Source of the DNA: Fusibacter ferrireducens
Lineage (GTDB): Bacteria; Bacillota; Clostridia; Peptostreptococcales; Acidaminobacteraceae
Direction: 5' to 3'
Length of the DNA stretch: 64,000 bases
NCBI RefSeq assembly: GCF_015352425.1
Contig: NZ_JADKNH010000007.1
Location: forward strand, 62,001 to 126,000
The notes under the pieces are model-generated. The model saw only the letters and a list, made by a program, of their open reading frames with translations, was not told the DNA's origin and did no database searches. Below are positions 50,656 through 59,836 of the stretch, one piece after another (the first letter of the stretch is position 1; every line of letters begins with the position of its first letter). The position numbers and the translations under genes were made by a program.

Positions 50656-51684
50656 TTACTTCTCAGCAAATCTCTTTTCAACTAATTCAGAAGCTTTGTA
50701 TTTTATACCATCTTCCATGCCAGGTATAATTTCATCAGCATTTGCAATAATTTCATCACGTGACATTACTTTTGAAGGTGCTTCCAATTTTTCTCGAGAG
50801 AAGCCAACACTTTCTAGCTCAACCCAAGCACTCTCTTCAATATTATCAAATGCAATCGGTTTGCCATAAGCTTTAGCAAGGCTTAAAACCGCAGGTGAAC
50901 AGCCAATGTCGCGCCCTGGAACCATGTTTATATCCAAGGCACGTAAAATATATTCGGCAAGCACTTTCTTATCAGCTGCAAGTGCTGGATAATCACTCTT
51001 AACCGTCTTAGCAAATTCACCCGAATTATGTGCAGTTTTACCAGCACCATAATTCCAACCAAAAATACGACCTTGACGTTCTCTTACAATCATACCAATC
51101 CCTACAGAAATTACTGGACCTGCCAATCCTAAAAGTAAATTGCCATCCTTTATAATTTCTGTTTGACCAAAGAAAGGCACTAAAATCTCTGTCATATCAA
51201 CCACATTCATCATTTCAGATCCTGTGTTGTTGTTCGTCATACGACCCGTCATCGTCATGTTTTCGTTGTGCGATTCTAGCGGTTTTCTATCTTCTGCATT
51301 AGGCCCTCGATGAAGACGTCTGCCACGGTAGAACGGCGTATTCCATTGCTTCATGTGAGGTTCTTCAGCTATTGTTTTTTCCGAATAAGGGATCTCACTA
51401 ACAGTCATATAGCCAAAGTCTTTGTTTATTTTTCCACGATCAGCAGAAGCAAACGCAACTACAGCACCATCTGCTATTATGCCATCACTGGTAACCGTAA
51501 TAGCGTCACAATCAATGACGTTAATAGAGATGGCATCTTCTTTATGATTATTGGCAACCATTTGGCAAGCCTCTCTATAAGAAACGCCCACACTGTCAAT
51601 ATCCTTTTTATCAATAAAAGCTAAACTGAGCGGTACAACACCGTTTCCTGCTCCTTTTGGTACAAGTTTATATGCTAATTTCAT
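50656..51684 (-). CDS. Unassigned protein B of five-gene cluster
   Basis: 342 residues from the ATG at 51684. Recurrent conserved-looking blocks: KLVPKGAGNGVVPLSLAFID, ISINVIDCDAITVTSDGIIA, RRLHRGPNAEDRKPLESHNE, MTNNNTGSEMMNVVDMTEIL, NLLLGLAGPVISVGIGMIVR and GWNYGAGKTAHNSGEFAKTV, ending GCSPAVLSLAKAYGKP. No membrane segment or signal peptide. Looks like a well-folded enzyme, with Asp/His/Asn-rich motifs that could bind metal, but I cannot assign it. 35 bases after gene A. Confidence 0.75.
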   Translation of the reverse strand: MKLAYKLVPKGAGNGVVPLSLAFIDKKDIDSVGVSYREACQMVANNHKEDAISINVIDCDAITVTSDGIIADGAVVAFASADRGKINKDFGYMTVSEIPYSEKTIAEEPHMKQWNTPFYRGRRLHRGPNAEDRKPLESHNENMTMTGRMTNNNTGSEMMNVVDMTEILVPFFGQTEIIKDGNLLLGLAGPVISVGIGMIVRERQGRIFGWNYGAGKTAHNSGEFAKTVKSDYPALAADKKVLAEYILRALDINMVPGRDIGCSPAVLSLAKAYGKPIAFDNIEESAWVELESVGFSREKLEAPSKVMSRDEIIANADEIIPGMEDGIKYKASELVEKRFAEK

Positions 51685-51719
51685 GATAAATATCGCCCCT
51701 TTCTTTTTCGCAAGCACTT

Positions 51720-52091
51720 TTATAAAGAAGTTCGACGGTCATCGATTTCTTCTACATCGTGAAGGTAATAATCCTCTCCTGGAGAAGATATGTGCATATT
51801 CTCTAAAATCGCCTTTTTACAGGTTCCATCCTTTTGGATGCCCTTAATAATAACTGAATGGAATGATTCTGTGTTACGAGGAATAATAATGACTTCTACT
51901 TTTTCTACACCCGGATCCTGCGTAATCTCTACAATCTCATTTTCAACACGTCCAACCCTTAAAGAAGGTAATTTTCCAGTCTGAAAACTTTCCAATCCAC
52001 GAAAGGTTACTTCTGTATTTGGTCGAATTTTTTTACCGGCATCGATGATCTTTTGGTAAAAATCATGAAGTTTTGTGTGCATCATTCTCAT
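51720..52091 (-). CDS. Unassigned protein A of five-gene cluster
   Basis: 123 residues, beta-rich: PNTEVTFRGLESFQTGKLPS, EIVEITQDPGVEKVEVIIIP and ESFHSVIIKGIQKDGTCKKA, ending ISSPGEDYYLHDVEEIDDRR. AGGAGATCC stands before the ATG. No family recognised. It starts about 165 bases beyond the terminator-bearing repeat that follows the IclR gene. First gene of the co-directional cluster A-E. Confidence 0.7.
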   Translation of the reverse strand: MRMMHTKLHDFYQKIIDAGKKIRPNTEVTFRGLESFQTGKLPSLRVGRVENEIVEITQDPGVEKVEVIIIPRNTESFHSVIIKGIQKDGTCKKAILENMHISSPGEDYYLHDVEEIDDRRTSL

Positions 52092-52255
52092 AATAGGATC
52101 TCCTTTTTATATATTCATTCGCTAAAAAAACGGTTCATTATATTTTTAGTATATGAGTTTAAAAAAAATAATCAATTCATTTGACAAAACAGCTTTATTC
52201 CTTTATGAAAAAGCATATTTATATAACATATTAGATTTGAAACTCAAACAAAAAA

Positions 52256-52335
52256 GCTTTAAGATGCACACTCTTAAAGCCTTTTTCAGGGGTAATCCAT
52301 ATCCAATTGTATCTCTCATTGCAGATCACATTGTC
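52256..52335 (-). repeat. Terminator-bearing 80-bp repeat, copy 1
   Basis: Minus-strand 3' region of the IclR gene with a GCTTTAAGA/TCTTAAAGC hairpin and T run. Matches 59837-59917 in the same orientation with one extra T and one C/T change. Confidence 0.92.
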
Positions 52336-52351
52336 ACTCTATACCATTCAT

Positions 52352-53128
52352 CTATTGTTTTCCAAGAAATGTTGATATTTTTTTACAAGCTAATTCGAGT
52401 GCTTCTTTTATTTCAAGCAGTTTATCGTCACTCATCCTGACGACAGGTGCGCTTACACTAACAGCTGCCACAATCTCTCCGGTATAGTTCTTTAAAGGCA
52501 TCGCAATGCATTTCAAACCAAGACAATGCTCTTCATCATCGATGGCATACCCTTGTATTTTAACCTTTTCAATATGCTTAATTAACGCATCCATGTTTTG
52601 AATTGTATTCGGCGTATAGGCAAGAAAATCCTGATCTCCCAATATTTTTGTCAATTTGTTTCTATCTAAATCTTCAATCAAGACTTTTCCCAGTGCAGTG
52701 GCATATAAAGGCTCGCGTCCCCCCACTTGATGACCCGCTCTTAAATTTGTTTTACTGTCGTATTGATAAATAATGACCGACTCATCTCCAGAACGAACGC
52801 TAAGGTTGACAGTTTCACCTGTTTGATGGCTGAGCTCTTCAAGTATTTGATAGTTCATTTGAGAGAGTTGATTTTGCTCTGGAACAACTTGACCTACGTA
52901 AAACAATCCCCAACTCAATTTGTACTTATCAGTTTCGTCATTTTTCTCAACATATTTAAAATAAGCCAACGTGTCCAAAATACGATGTACAGTGCTTTTT
53001 CCCATATTTAATTGGCGACTTAACTCACTGATACCAAGCCCCCTTTTGTTTGACTCCTTGGAAAGAAGATCAATTATTTCTAATGATTTAGCCAGCGTTA
53101 ATACAGGGTAATTTGGTTTTTTATCCAT
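52352..53128 (-). CDS. IclR family transcriptional regulator
   Basis: 258 residues from the ATG at 53128 (GGAGTCG upstream). N-terminal wHTH: TLAKSLEIIDLLSKESNKRG, LGISELSRQLNMGKSTVHRI, then IclR effector domain with VNLSVRSGDESVIIYQYDSK, HQVGGREPLYATALGKVLIE and IDDEEHCLGLKCIAMPL. The family uses small organic acids as effectors. Divergent from the HAD-led operon, with a promoter/operator between at 53272-53342; presumably controls it. Confidence 0.93.
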   Translation of the reverse strand: MDKKPNYPVLTLAKSLEIIDLLSKESNKRGLGISELSRQLNMGKSTVHRILDTLAYFKYVEKNDETDKYKLSWGLFYVGQVVPEQNQLSQMNYQILEELSHQTGETVNLSVRSGDESVIIYQYDSKTNLRAGHQVGGREPLYATALGKVLIEDLDRNKLTKILGDQDFLAYTPNTIQNMDALIKHIEKVKIQGYAIDDEEHCLGLKCIAMPLKNYTGEIVAAVSVSAPVVRMSDDKLLEIKEALELACKKISTFLGKQ

Positions 53129-53271
53129 TTTTACGACTCCTTGGTTTACTATTTTATAAATTTGTAAAGACACTATTAAGTTACTTATTATTCTACACGA
53201 TAATTTTGTGTTTACAACATTAATTGTTTAGGGCCACATAAAAGAAAATCAAGAATAATGACATAATCATA

Positions 53272-53300
53272 TAGACAATTTCATTTTGAAGCAGTATAAT
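53272..53300 (+). promoter_or_regulatory. Promoter of the hydroxy-acid operon
   Basis: TAGACA, 17-base spacer, TATAAT, 73 bases before the HAD start codon and directly ahead of the palindrome at 53302. Confidence 0.85.
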
Positions 53301-53301
53301 T

Positions 53302-53342
53302 ATTTAGAACGTTGTTCTAAATATAGGAATGACGTTCTAAAT
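53302..53342 (+). promoter_or_regulatory. Repeated palindromic operator (probable IclR site)
   Basis: ATTTAGAAC, three bases, GTTCTAAAT: a perfect dyad (53302-53322). The half-site GTTCTAAAT recurs at 53334-53342, 20 bases on, two helical turns. It covers the initial transcribed region just after the -10. Confidence 0.8.
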
Positions 53343-53372
53343 GCTTACCACACTATACAGGAGGATTTTATT

Positions 53373-54068
53373 ATGCAAATACCTAAGGTTCCAAAGGCAA
53401 TTACGTTTGACTGTTATGGTACATTGGTCGACTGGGAAGGCGAAATCCAAAAATTCTTTAAAGGCATTCTCGACAATCACGGTGTAAAAAATGTTGATTA
53501 CAAAGCGGTTCAAAGGGAATGGGAAATGCTTCAATTTGATTATATTCAAGAAAAATATCGCCCATATCGTCAAATATTAAAGGACACTTTACCTATGGCC
53601 TTTAATAAATTTAACTTGCCATTCACAGATGAGGACTGCGAAACTTTTGCACAATCAATGGGTAAATGGGCTGCATTCCCAGACACAAGAGATGCAATCA
53701 TCGAACTACAAAAATATACAAAAGTTATTCCATTGACAAATACAGAGAATGCGATTATCAGAGAAACTGAAAAAAATTTAGGGGTTAAGTTTGATGATAT
53801 TATCACTGCTGAAGATGTAGGTGCTTACAAGCCAAGCCACAAGGGTTTTCACTATGCTCTTAATCGTCTAGGTCTGGATAAATCAGAAGTCTGGCATGCT
53901 GCCTTTGGATTCAAATACGACATAGTTCCAGCTCACGAATTGGGAATCACCTCCTGCTGGATTAATCGCCAAGGGGAAGTTCGATCTGTGGATGTAGCAG
54001 AAGATTATCTTGTTGGAGATATGAAGTCATTAGCCATTTTAATCAGAGGTATGGCTTGTAAGGAATAG
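53373..54068 (+). CDS. Haloacid dehalogenase type II-like HAD protein
   Basis: 231 residues from the ATG at 53373 (AGGAGG upstream; the upstream in-frame ATG has none). FDCYGTLVDWE, with nucleophile Asp but no second Asp (D-x-Y in place of DxD), IPLTNTENAIIRETEKNLGV, DIITAEDVGAYKPSHKGFHY and CWINRQGE are marks of L-2-haloacid dehalogenases rather than HAD phosphatases. Substrate here may be a haloacid or another 2-substituted acid. First gene of an IclR-type operon with two dehydratases. Confidence 0.85.
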   Translation: MQIPKVPKAITFDCYGTLVDWEGEIQKFFKGILDNHGVKNVDYKAVQREWEMLQFDYIQEKYRPYRQILKDTLPMAFNKFNLPFTDEDCETFAQSMGKWAAFPDTRDAIIELQKYTKVIPLTNTENAIIRETEKNLGVKFDDIITAEDVGAYKPSHKGFHYALNRLGLDKSEVWHAAFGFKYDIVPAHELGITSCWINRQGEVRSVDVAEDYLVGDMKSLAILIRGMACKE

Positions 54069-54174
54069 GATTTGAAGCATAAGAACAGAATTTAAAAATT
54101 AAAGGGTATTAAAGTTTCAGAATGTTGGAAGTGTAAAAAACATATTTAATGCTGATAAGTGAGGTGCAAAACAA

Positions 54175-55893
54175 TTGAACAGTCAGAAAAGCCGAGCTGT
54201 TGGGCCTGAAATTGATCCCATATGGCTGGGGAGCGGATGGACGCTTGAAGATTTGAAAAAGCCACAAATCCTACTGGAAAGCACGTGGGGCGATAGTCAT
54301 CCAGGCAGCCGACATCTCAATGAACTGGTCGAAATGACAAAATTCAGTGTCTACAAACATGGCGGAAAACCTTCGCAATATACGGTTACCGATATCTGTG
54401 ATGGTGTTGCTACAGGACATGGCGGCATGAACTATTCCCTTGTTTCTAGAGATATCATATCTGCCATGGTTGAAATCCATGCCCGTTCCCTTCCCTTTGA
54501 TGCCATTGTGACTTTCGCATCTTGTGATAAGGCAACACCTGGTCATTTGATGACATTGGCGAGATTGAATATTCCAGCTGTCCATTTTTGTGGCGGCTCA
54601 ATGATGCCTGGTCCAGATTTTATGTCAGCAGAAATATGCTATGAAACCAATGAAAGAGTTAGGCTCGGCAAAATGACTGATACAGAACAGCTCTTTTATC
54701 AGAAAAACGCATGCCCCACCTGCGGTGCTTGCCAATATATGGGTACCGCCAGTACACTTCAAATCATGTCAGAAGCATTGGGAATGTCCCTGCCAGGAAA
54801 TGCTCTAATGCCAGCTTGGTCTAATCTAATCAAACTCATGGCGGAAGATGCTGGAAAAGCAGTACTGAATCTGTTGAAAAAGGGGCTGACGCCTTTGGAC
54901 ATTCTGACGCCAAAGGCTTTTGAGAATGCTTTAATAGTTCATGCCGCTGTTTCTGGCTCTTCAAATGCCATTATCCATATGCCTGCAATCGCTCGAGAGG
55001 TAGGCGTTTCTATAACACCCAGTGATTTTGACAAAGTGAGTAGAAAAATACCCGTACTTGCAGGTATTAAAACTTCCGGGGATTGGCCGACACAATTACT
55101 CTGGTTTGCTGGCGGTGTACCTGGCATCATGCTGGCACTGAAATCCTATTTGCATCTTGATGCGATGACGGTAACCGGATATACTCTAGGGGAGAATCTC
55201 GAAAAAATTGAAAGAAGCGATTTTTTTAAGCAAGGTGCTGCCTATTTAAAAAATTATAATCTAAAACCTGAAGATATATTGAAAACGGTGGATCACCCTT
55301 ATAAAAAAGAGGGTGGATTGGCTGTTCTCTATGGTAATCTCGCTCCAGAAGGCGCCGTTATCAAGCAGGCCTCAATTGCACCTGAAATGTACGTCCATAC
55401 TGGTCCTGCCAAACCTTTTGATTCAGAAGAAAAAGCGATTGATGCCATCTCAAATGGTCAAGTTGATCCGGGTGATGTGATTATCATCCGCTATAGAGGA
55501 CCAAAAGGAGCCGGCATGCCAGAAATGCTTAAAGCAACTGAAGCCATATACAACCGTCCAGAATTGGTGTCAACCACAGTTTTAATTACAGATGGCCGTT
55601 TTTCAGGTGCTACAAGAGGACCCGCAATCGGTCATGTATCCCCTGAAGCTACTGAGGGCGGGCCGTTGGCACTTGTCAATAAAGGTGATCTGATTCATCT
55701 GGATATAAACAATAGAGCTCTGAATATTGTTGGAATCGAAAAAACAAATAGGTCTCTCGAAGAGGTAGATTCCATTTTAGAATCGAGACGCCTCTCTTGG
55801 AAACGCCCTAAGCAAGATATGGATGGCGTATTGGGACTGTTTAGGCGTGCTTCTTCTTCGACAGTTCAAGGCGCTTCAATGCTAAAATTATAA
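54175..55893 (+). CDS. IlvD/Edd family dehydratase (sugar-acid type)
   Basis: 572 residues from the TTG at 54175 (GAGGTG upstream; no ATG fits). IlvD/Edd signatures: VTFASCDKATPGHLMTLARL (SCDK), KNACPTCGACQYMGTASTLQ (CPTCGAC), IMSEALGMSLPGNALMPA and TDGRFSGATRGPAIGHVSPE with GGPLALV. The family uses an Fe-S cluster; the MGTAST motif and length are closer to sugar-acid dehydratases (arabinonate/xylonate type) than to branched-chain IlvD. Follows the HAD gene after 106 bases. Confidence 0.9.
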   Translation: MNSQKSRAVGPEIDPIWLGSGWTLEDLKKPQILLESTWGDSHPGSRHLNELVEMTKFSVYKHGGKPSQYTVTDICDGVATGHGGMNYSLVSRDIISAMVEIHARSLPFDAIVTFASCDKATPGHLMTLARLNIPAVHFCGGSMMPGPDFMSAEICYETNERVRLGKMTDTEQLFYQKNACPTCGACQYMGTASTLQIMSEALGMSLPGNALMPAWSNLIKLMAEDAGKAVLNLLKKGLTPLDILTPKAFENALIVHAAVSGSSNAIIHMPAIAREVGVSITPSDFDKVSRKIPVLAGIKTSGDWPTQLLWFAGGVPGIMLALKSYLHLDAMTVTGYTLGENLEKIERSDFFKQGAAYLKNYNLKPEDILKTVDHPYKKEGGLAVLYGNLAPEGAVIKQASIAPEMYVHTGPAKPFDSEEKAIDAISNGQVDPGDVIIIRYRGPKGAGMPEMLKATEAIYNRPELVSTTVLITDGRFSGATRGPAIGHVSPEATEGGPLALVNKGDLIHLDINNRALNIVGIEKTNRSLEEVDSILESRRLSWKRPKQDMDGVLGLFRRASSSTVQGASMLKL

Positions 55894-55946
55894 TAACTAT
55901 CCATCAGAAGCTAAAATGTGACCAATAAAATATAGGGGGTATATTT

Positions 55947-56912
55947 ATGAAAATTGTCATTGCGGATTGCAGTTGGGGTTCAATCGATATAGAAAAAAAG
56001 TTTTTGCCAAGAGAAGCTCAAGTGATTGCCTGTCAATGCAAAACTGAAAATGAGTTGTTAGAGGTATGTAGGGATGCAGATGCCGTATTATCTGAATATG
56101 CGCCATTTACCCGAAGCGTTCTAAAAGAAATGAAAAAATGTAAGATTATATCCAATACTGCAGTTGGTGTTGATAATATTGATATCAAAGCAGCAACTGA
56201 GTATCATATTGCAGTAGCAAATGTACCCGACTATTGCATAAATGAGGTGGCAGATCATACAATAGCTTTATTATTGGCGGCCAATAGAAACATCGTCCAA
56301 TACGACAGATCTGTAAGAGAAAATTTATGGGATATTGACGTTGTACCCTCTATGAAAAGACTGAATGGTCAGGTTCTGGGTCTAGTGGGGTTCGGTAAAA
56401 TAGCCCAAAAGGTAGCCTTACGTGCAATGGCCTTTGGTCTTTCAGTAATTACTTATAGTCCAAGCATTAAAGCGGATTTTATTAATGCCCATAATGTCAA
56501 ACCTGTTGACATAGACGAACTATTAAGAGAATCTGACATTATTTCATCTCATATGCCGTTAACAGAAAAGACAAAAGATTTCTTTAATAAACAAACATTC
56601 TCTAGGATGAAAAAGAATCCCATTTTTATCAATACGTCAAGAGGCAAAGTTGTGAATGAAACGGATTTAATTGAAGCGCTAAAAAAGGGCATTCTTCGCG
56701 CCGCGGCTCTCGATGTTCTTGCAGATGAACCGCCATGCTTTGACAGTGAAATTTTCAAAATGGATAACGTCATCATTACGCCTCATGTAGGTTTTTATTC
56801 AGAGGATGCATTAGAGGAAGTAAGACGACGTTCTGCGCTTAACATCACCCATTTTTTTAATAAAAAATATGATATGATCAATATGCTCAATTTGAATTCA
56901 AAAGACCTTTAG
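55947..56912 (+). CDS. D-2-hydroxyacid dehydrogenase
   Basis: 321 residues. NAD-binding GLVGFGKIAQKVALRAMAFG; catalytic Arg in INTSRGKVVNETDLIEALK; Glu in LDVLADEPP; and His in ITPHVGFYSEDAL. It reduces a 2-oxoacid or oxidises a D-2-hydroxyacid. GGGGG site before the ATG. In the same operon as two hydro-lyases and a LarA-like protein, so it may link hydroxyacid and ketoacid pools. Confidence 0.92.
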   Translation: MKIVIADCSWGSIDIEKKFLPREAQVIACQCKTENELLEVCRDADAVLSEYAPFTRSVLKEMKKCKIISNTAVGVDNIDIKAATEYHIAVANVPDYCINEVADHTIALLLAANRNIVQYDRSVRENLWDIDVVPSMKRLNGQVLGLVGFGKIAQKVALRAMAFGLSVITYSPSIKADFINAHNVKPVDIDELLRESDIISSHMPLTEKTKDFFNKQTFSRMKKNPIFINTSRGKVVNETDLIEALKKGILRAAALDVLADEPPCFDSEIFKMDNVIITPHVGFYSEDALEEVRRRSALNITHFFNKKYDMINMLNLNSKDL

Positions 56913-56970
56913 TTAAAGACACTGTACTACATATATTTAATTGCATCATTTTTTCAAGGGGGAAATCTAT

Positions 56971-58245
56971 ATGTTACCAAAAATACTGTTGATAAGGCAA
57001 AACATCGCTACTACTCCAGCTTTGACAAATCCCTATGCGGAAGCTTTTAACGCCATGAATTCACTCAAAATTGATTCTGATAAAATCAAAGATAAAACGA
57101 TTGGAATCGCTGTAGGTAGCAGAGGATTGGATCAACTGCCACAGTTGGTAAAGTCTATAGTTGATTTTGTTAAAGCAAATGGTGGCAAACCCTTTATTTT
57201 TGCTGCCATTGGAACTCAAGGTGGCGGCACTTCGGAGGGACAAGCTGCTATGCTGGCATCTCTAGGCATCACTGAAGACACCATGGAAGTCCCTATTCGT
57301 TGTTGCGGTGAAAGCAAATACATGGGGAAAACACCTAGCCATGGCTACGATGTTTACTGTAATTCTATTGTGGATGAACTGGAAGGATTAATTGTTATTA
57401 ACCGCGTTAAGCCACACACTGATTTTACGGATATCACAGAAAGTGGCTTGCTAAAAATATTCGCCATTGGCATTGGTAATCCTCAAGGTGCGCAAGCAAT
57501 TCATACAAAAGCATTGACTGAGGGACATGGTAAAGTAATTCGAGAAATTGCAGCTTATATGATGGCTCATTTACCCGTTTTGTTTGGAGTGATGACCACT
57601 GAGAATTGGAAAAGTCAACTTGATTATGTGCAGGCTGTTTTACCAGAAAATATTTTGGAAACTGAAAAGGCTGCACTGGCTAGAGTAAAGGAAAACACCA
57701 TTAAATTACCAGTAAAAGCATTAGATGCTTTGATCGTCGCGGAGATGGGGAAAAACGTATCCGGCACTGGTATGGATACCAAAACTATTGGAAGAATCAT
57801 GATTTTAGGTCAAAAGGAACCCGACTACCCTAAAATCGGTAGAATCTCTGTACTTGGTCTAACAGAAGCCACTCATGGTAATTATATGGGTATGGGATTG
57901 GCAGATTACACGACTATGCCTGTATTCCGCGCTATGGATATTGTAGACACCAGTTTCAATTGCGTCATGGCATCTGCGCCAGAACAAGGCAGAATTCCGG
58001 TAATTGTGGAAAATGACCGTGCTGCCATAGCTGCGGCAGTGGAAACGGTTGGATTGGATGACCCCTCTCGCGCCACTCTGATCTATATTCGCAATACCAA
58101 CTGTTTGGAAGAAATGGTTGTATCAGAGGCTCTTTATGAGCAACTCAAAGACAACAAAAATATTGAAGTACTTTCAGAACTACAAGAATTCGAATTTGAT
58201 CAAGATGGACGCCTTCTATCATTCCACAAGGCATTCGGCCTCTAG
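56971..58245 (+). CDS. LarA-like (DUF2088) protein
   Basis: 424 residues from the ATG at 56971 (AAGGGGG upstream). DKTIGIAVGSRGLDQLPQLV, PFIFAAIGTQGGGTSEGQAA, IVINRVKPHTDFTDITESGL then LKIFAIGIGNPQGAQ, and SVLGLTEATHGNYMGMGLAD. The PHTDFTDITESGLLK segment resembles the region with the pincer-carrying Lys in lactate racemase LarA; Lys and His are present here but at slightly different spacing. True LarA uses a nickel-pincer cofactor made by LarB/C/E; none are in this window. Racemase or epimerase for a 2-hydroxyacid is plausible but unproven. Confidence 0.65.
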   Translation: MLPKILLIRQNIATTPALTNPYAEAFNAMNSLKIDSDKIKDKTIGIAVGSRGLDQLPQLVKSIVDFVKANGGKPFIFAAIGTQGGGTSEGQAAMLASLGITEDTMEVPIRCCGESKYMGKTPSHGYDVYCNSIVDELEGLIVINRVKPHTDFTDITESGLLKIFAIGIGNPQGAQAIHTKALTEGHGKVIREIAAYMMAHLPVLFGVMTTENWKSQLDYVQAVLPENILETEKAALARVKENTIKLPVKALDALIVAEMGKNVSGTGMDTKTIGRIMILGQKEPDYPKIGRISVLGLTEATHGNYMGMGLADYTTMPVFRAMDIVDTSFNCVMASAPEQGRIPVIVENDRAAIAAAVETVGLDDPSRATLIYIRNTNCLEEMVVSEALYEQLKDNKNIEVLSELQEFEFDQDGRLLSFHKAFGL

Positions 58246-58306
58246 TATATAGACAGGCATCTATCGTGTATAGACATATTTATTGAATTTTTTTAAGGGG
58301 AAAACT

Positions 58307-58600
58307 ATGAAAAAAATGTTATTGCTACATCCAAACGATACGGTTGCAACTGCCATGGAAAATATCATGGAAAATGATGCGGTCTCTGTTTTTGATATGG
58401 CTGGACTCATTTATCAGCAATTGATTGCATTGGAGCAAATAGATGAAGGCCATAAAATTGCTTTGCAAGATATTGAGCAAGGGCAGTTGATTAGAAAATA
58501 CGGATATGTAATAGGATGTGCCTCACAAGATATTTTAAAAGGTCAAAGCGTGCATACGCATAACTTGGAGAGCTTAAGAGGTAGAGGTGATTTGCAATGA
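58307..58600 (+). CDS. UxaA/SuyA-type small subunit (SAF domain)
   Basis: 97 residues from the ATG at 58307. Content: LLLHPNDTVATAMENIMEND, HKIALQDIEQGQLIRKYGYV and GCASQDILKGQSVHTHNLES, the SAF domain of the altronate/galactarate/sulfolactate dehydratase small subunits (UxaA N-terminal, SuyA). The stop overlaps the start of the large subunit by four bases (ATGA), so the two form one enzyme. Confidence 0.9.
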   Translation: MKKMLLLHPNDTVATAMENIMENDAVSVFDMAGLIYQQLIALEQIDEGHKIALQDIEQGQLIRKYGYVIGCASQDILKGQSVHTHNLESLRGRGDLQ

Positions 58601-59757
58601 ACTTAAAATTATTTGCAAGGGAGAATGGTACTTTTGGCATTCGAAATCGAATTGCAGTTTTATCCACGGTAGCTTGCGCAAATCATGTAGCTGAACTGAT
58701 TGCAAATAGTTGTGAATTGGCAGATGCCTACACGCATCCATATGGTTGTGACCAACTTGGACCTGACCTCGTATTGTCCTTTGATATGCTTTATAAGATG
58801 GGCATACATCCTAATGTTGGTGCAGTTGTCGTTGTCGGCCTTGGTTGTGAAGAAATCGACGCCAAAACGCTTGGAGAGAAAATTTCTGAATCAGGAAAAC
58901 CTGTTTTATCTCTTGTGATTCAAGAAGTTGGCGGCACTACAAAAACGAAAGAAACAGGTGCTACCTTTTGCAAAGAAATGGCTGCTAAGCTTATATGTCA
59001 ACCACGAGTGGATGCCCCCTTCTCCGCTCTGACTGTCGGTTTAGAGTGTGGCGGATCAGATTATACTTCTGGAATCGCATCAAACCCTGCAATAGGAGTA
59101 GCTTGCGGCATGATTATCCGCGAGGGTGCAAAGGCTGTTTTTGGCGAAACTACAGAGTTAATGGGTGCAGAAGATATTCTAGACGAACTGTGTGAGCTTC
59201 CTGAAACAGCTGAATTTATTCGCAATAAAATTTTAAAAGTTGAACAAATAGCACTGGATATGAAAGTGGATTTACGCGGATCACAACCGTCTCCTGGCAA
59301 TATTGACGGCGGATTGACCACCATAGAGGAAAAATCATTAGGCGGCATCTGCAAAGCAGGTAAAGAACCTATTGTGGATGGCCTTGAATTCGGACAATCC
59401 GTAACCAAACCTGGTCTTTCTTTTATGGATACCCCCGGTAATGATTTGGCTGCAAGCCTAGGCATTTGTGCTGGTGGTGCACAGGTAATCTTGTTTTCCA
59501 CAGGACGTGGAACCCCAATGGGATTTGCGGCAGCGCCTATGATCAAAATAACTGCAAACCAACACGTTGCAACTGTGATGTCAGAAAATATCGATGTGGA
59601 TCTAACCTCTATTATTCAGGGTCAAATTTCTGTGGAACAGGGCGGGCAGCTCCTATTTGACCATTTGATACGAGTTTGCCAAGGTGAAGAAGTTGTGGCT
59701 GAAAAGTTAGGACATCGAGAATTTTCTCTTTACAGAATTTCTCCCATACTCACTTAA
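58597..59757 (+). CDS. UxaA/SuyB-type large subunit hydro-lyase
   Basis: 386 residues. GTFGIRNRIAVLSTVACANH, YTHPYGCDQLGPD, GLECGGSDYTSGIASNPAIG, NIDGGLTTIEEKSLGGICKA and FMDTPGNDLAASLGICAGGA are the conserved blocks of UxaA/GarD/SuyB hydro-lyases. In SDYTSG the usual F or T variant is normal. Substrate could be a sugar acid or sulfolactate. Last gene of the + operon, ending before the second 80-bp repeat. Confidence 0.92.
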   Translation: MNLKLFARENGTFGIRNRIAVLSTVACANHVAELIANSCELADAYTHPYGCDQLGPDLVLSFDMLYKMGIHPNVGAVVVVGLGCEEIDAKTLGEKISESGKPVLSLVIQEVGGTTKTKETGATFCKEMAAKLICQPRVDAPFSALTVGLECGGSDYTSGIASNPAIGVACGMIIREGAKAVFGETTELMGAEDILDELCELPETAEFIRNKILKVEQIALDMKVDLRGSQPSPGNIDGGLTTIEEKSLGGICKAGKEPIVDGLEFGQSVTKPGLSFMDTPGNDLAASLGICAGGAQVILFSTGRGTPMGFAAAPMIKITANQHVATVMSENIDVDLTSIIQGQISVEQGGQLLFDHLIRVCQGEEVVAEKLGHREFSLYRISPILT

Positions 59758-59836
59758 GAGATAAACTCTATTACTTATATTTACATCTATAGCTTATATT
59801 TATATCTATATCTATATCTATACAAACAGCTAAAAG

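Noticed and set aside
54175-59757. Selenoprotein or in-frame UGA in the hydroxy-acid operon
   Set aside because: All genes have normal stops and intact Cys motifs; no SECIS-like hairpin after an internal TGA was noticed.
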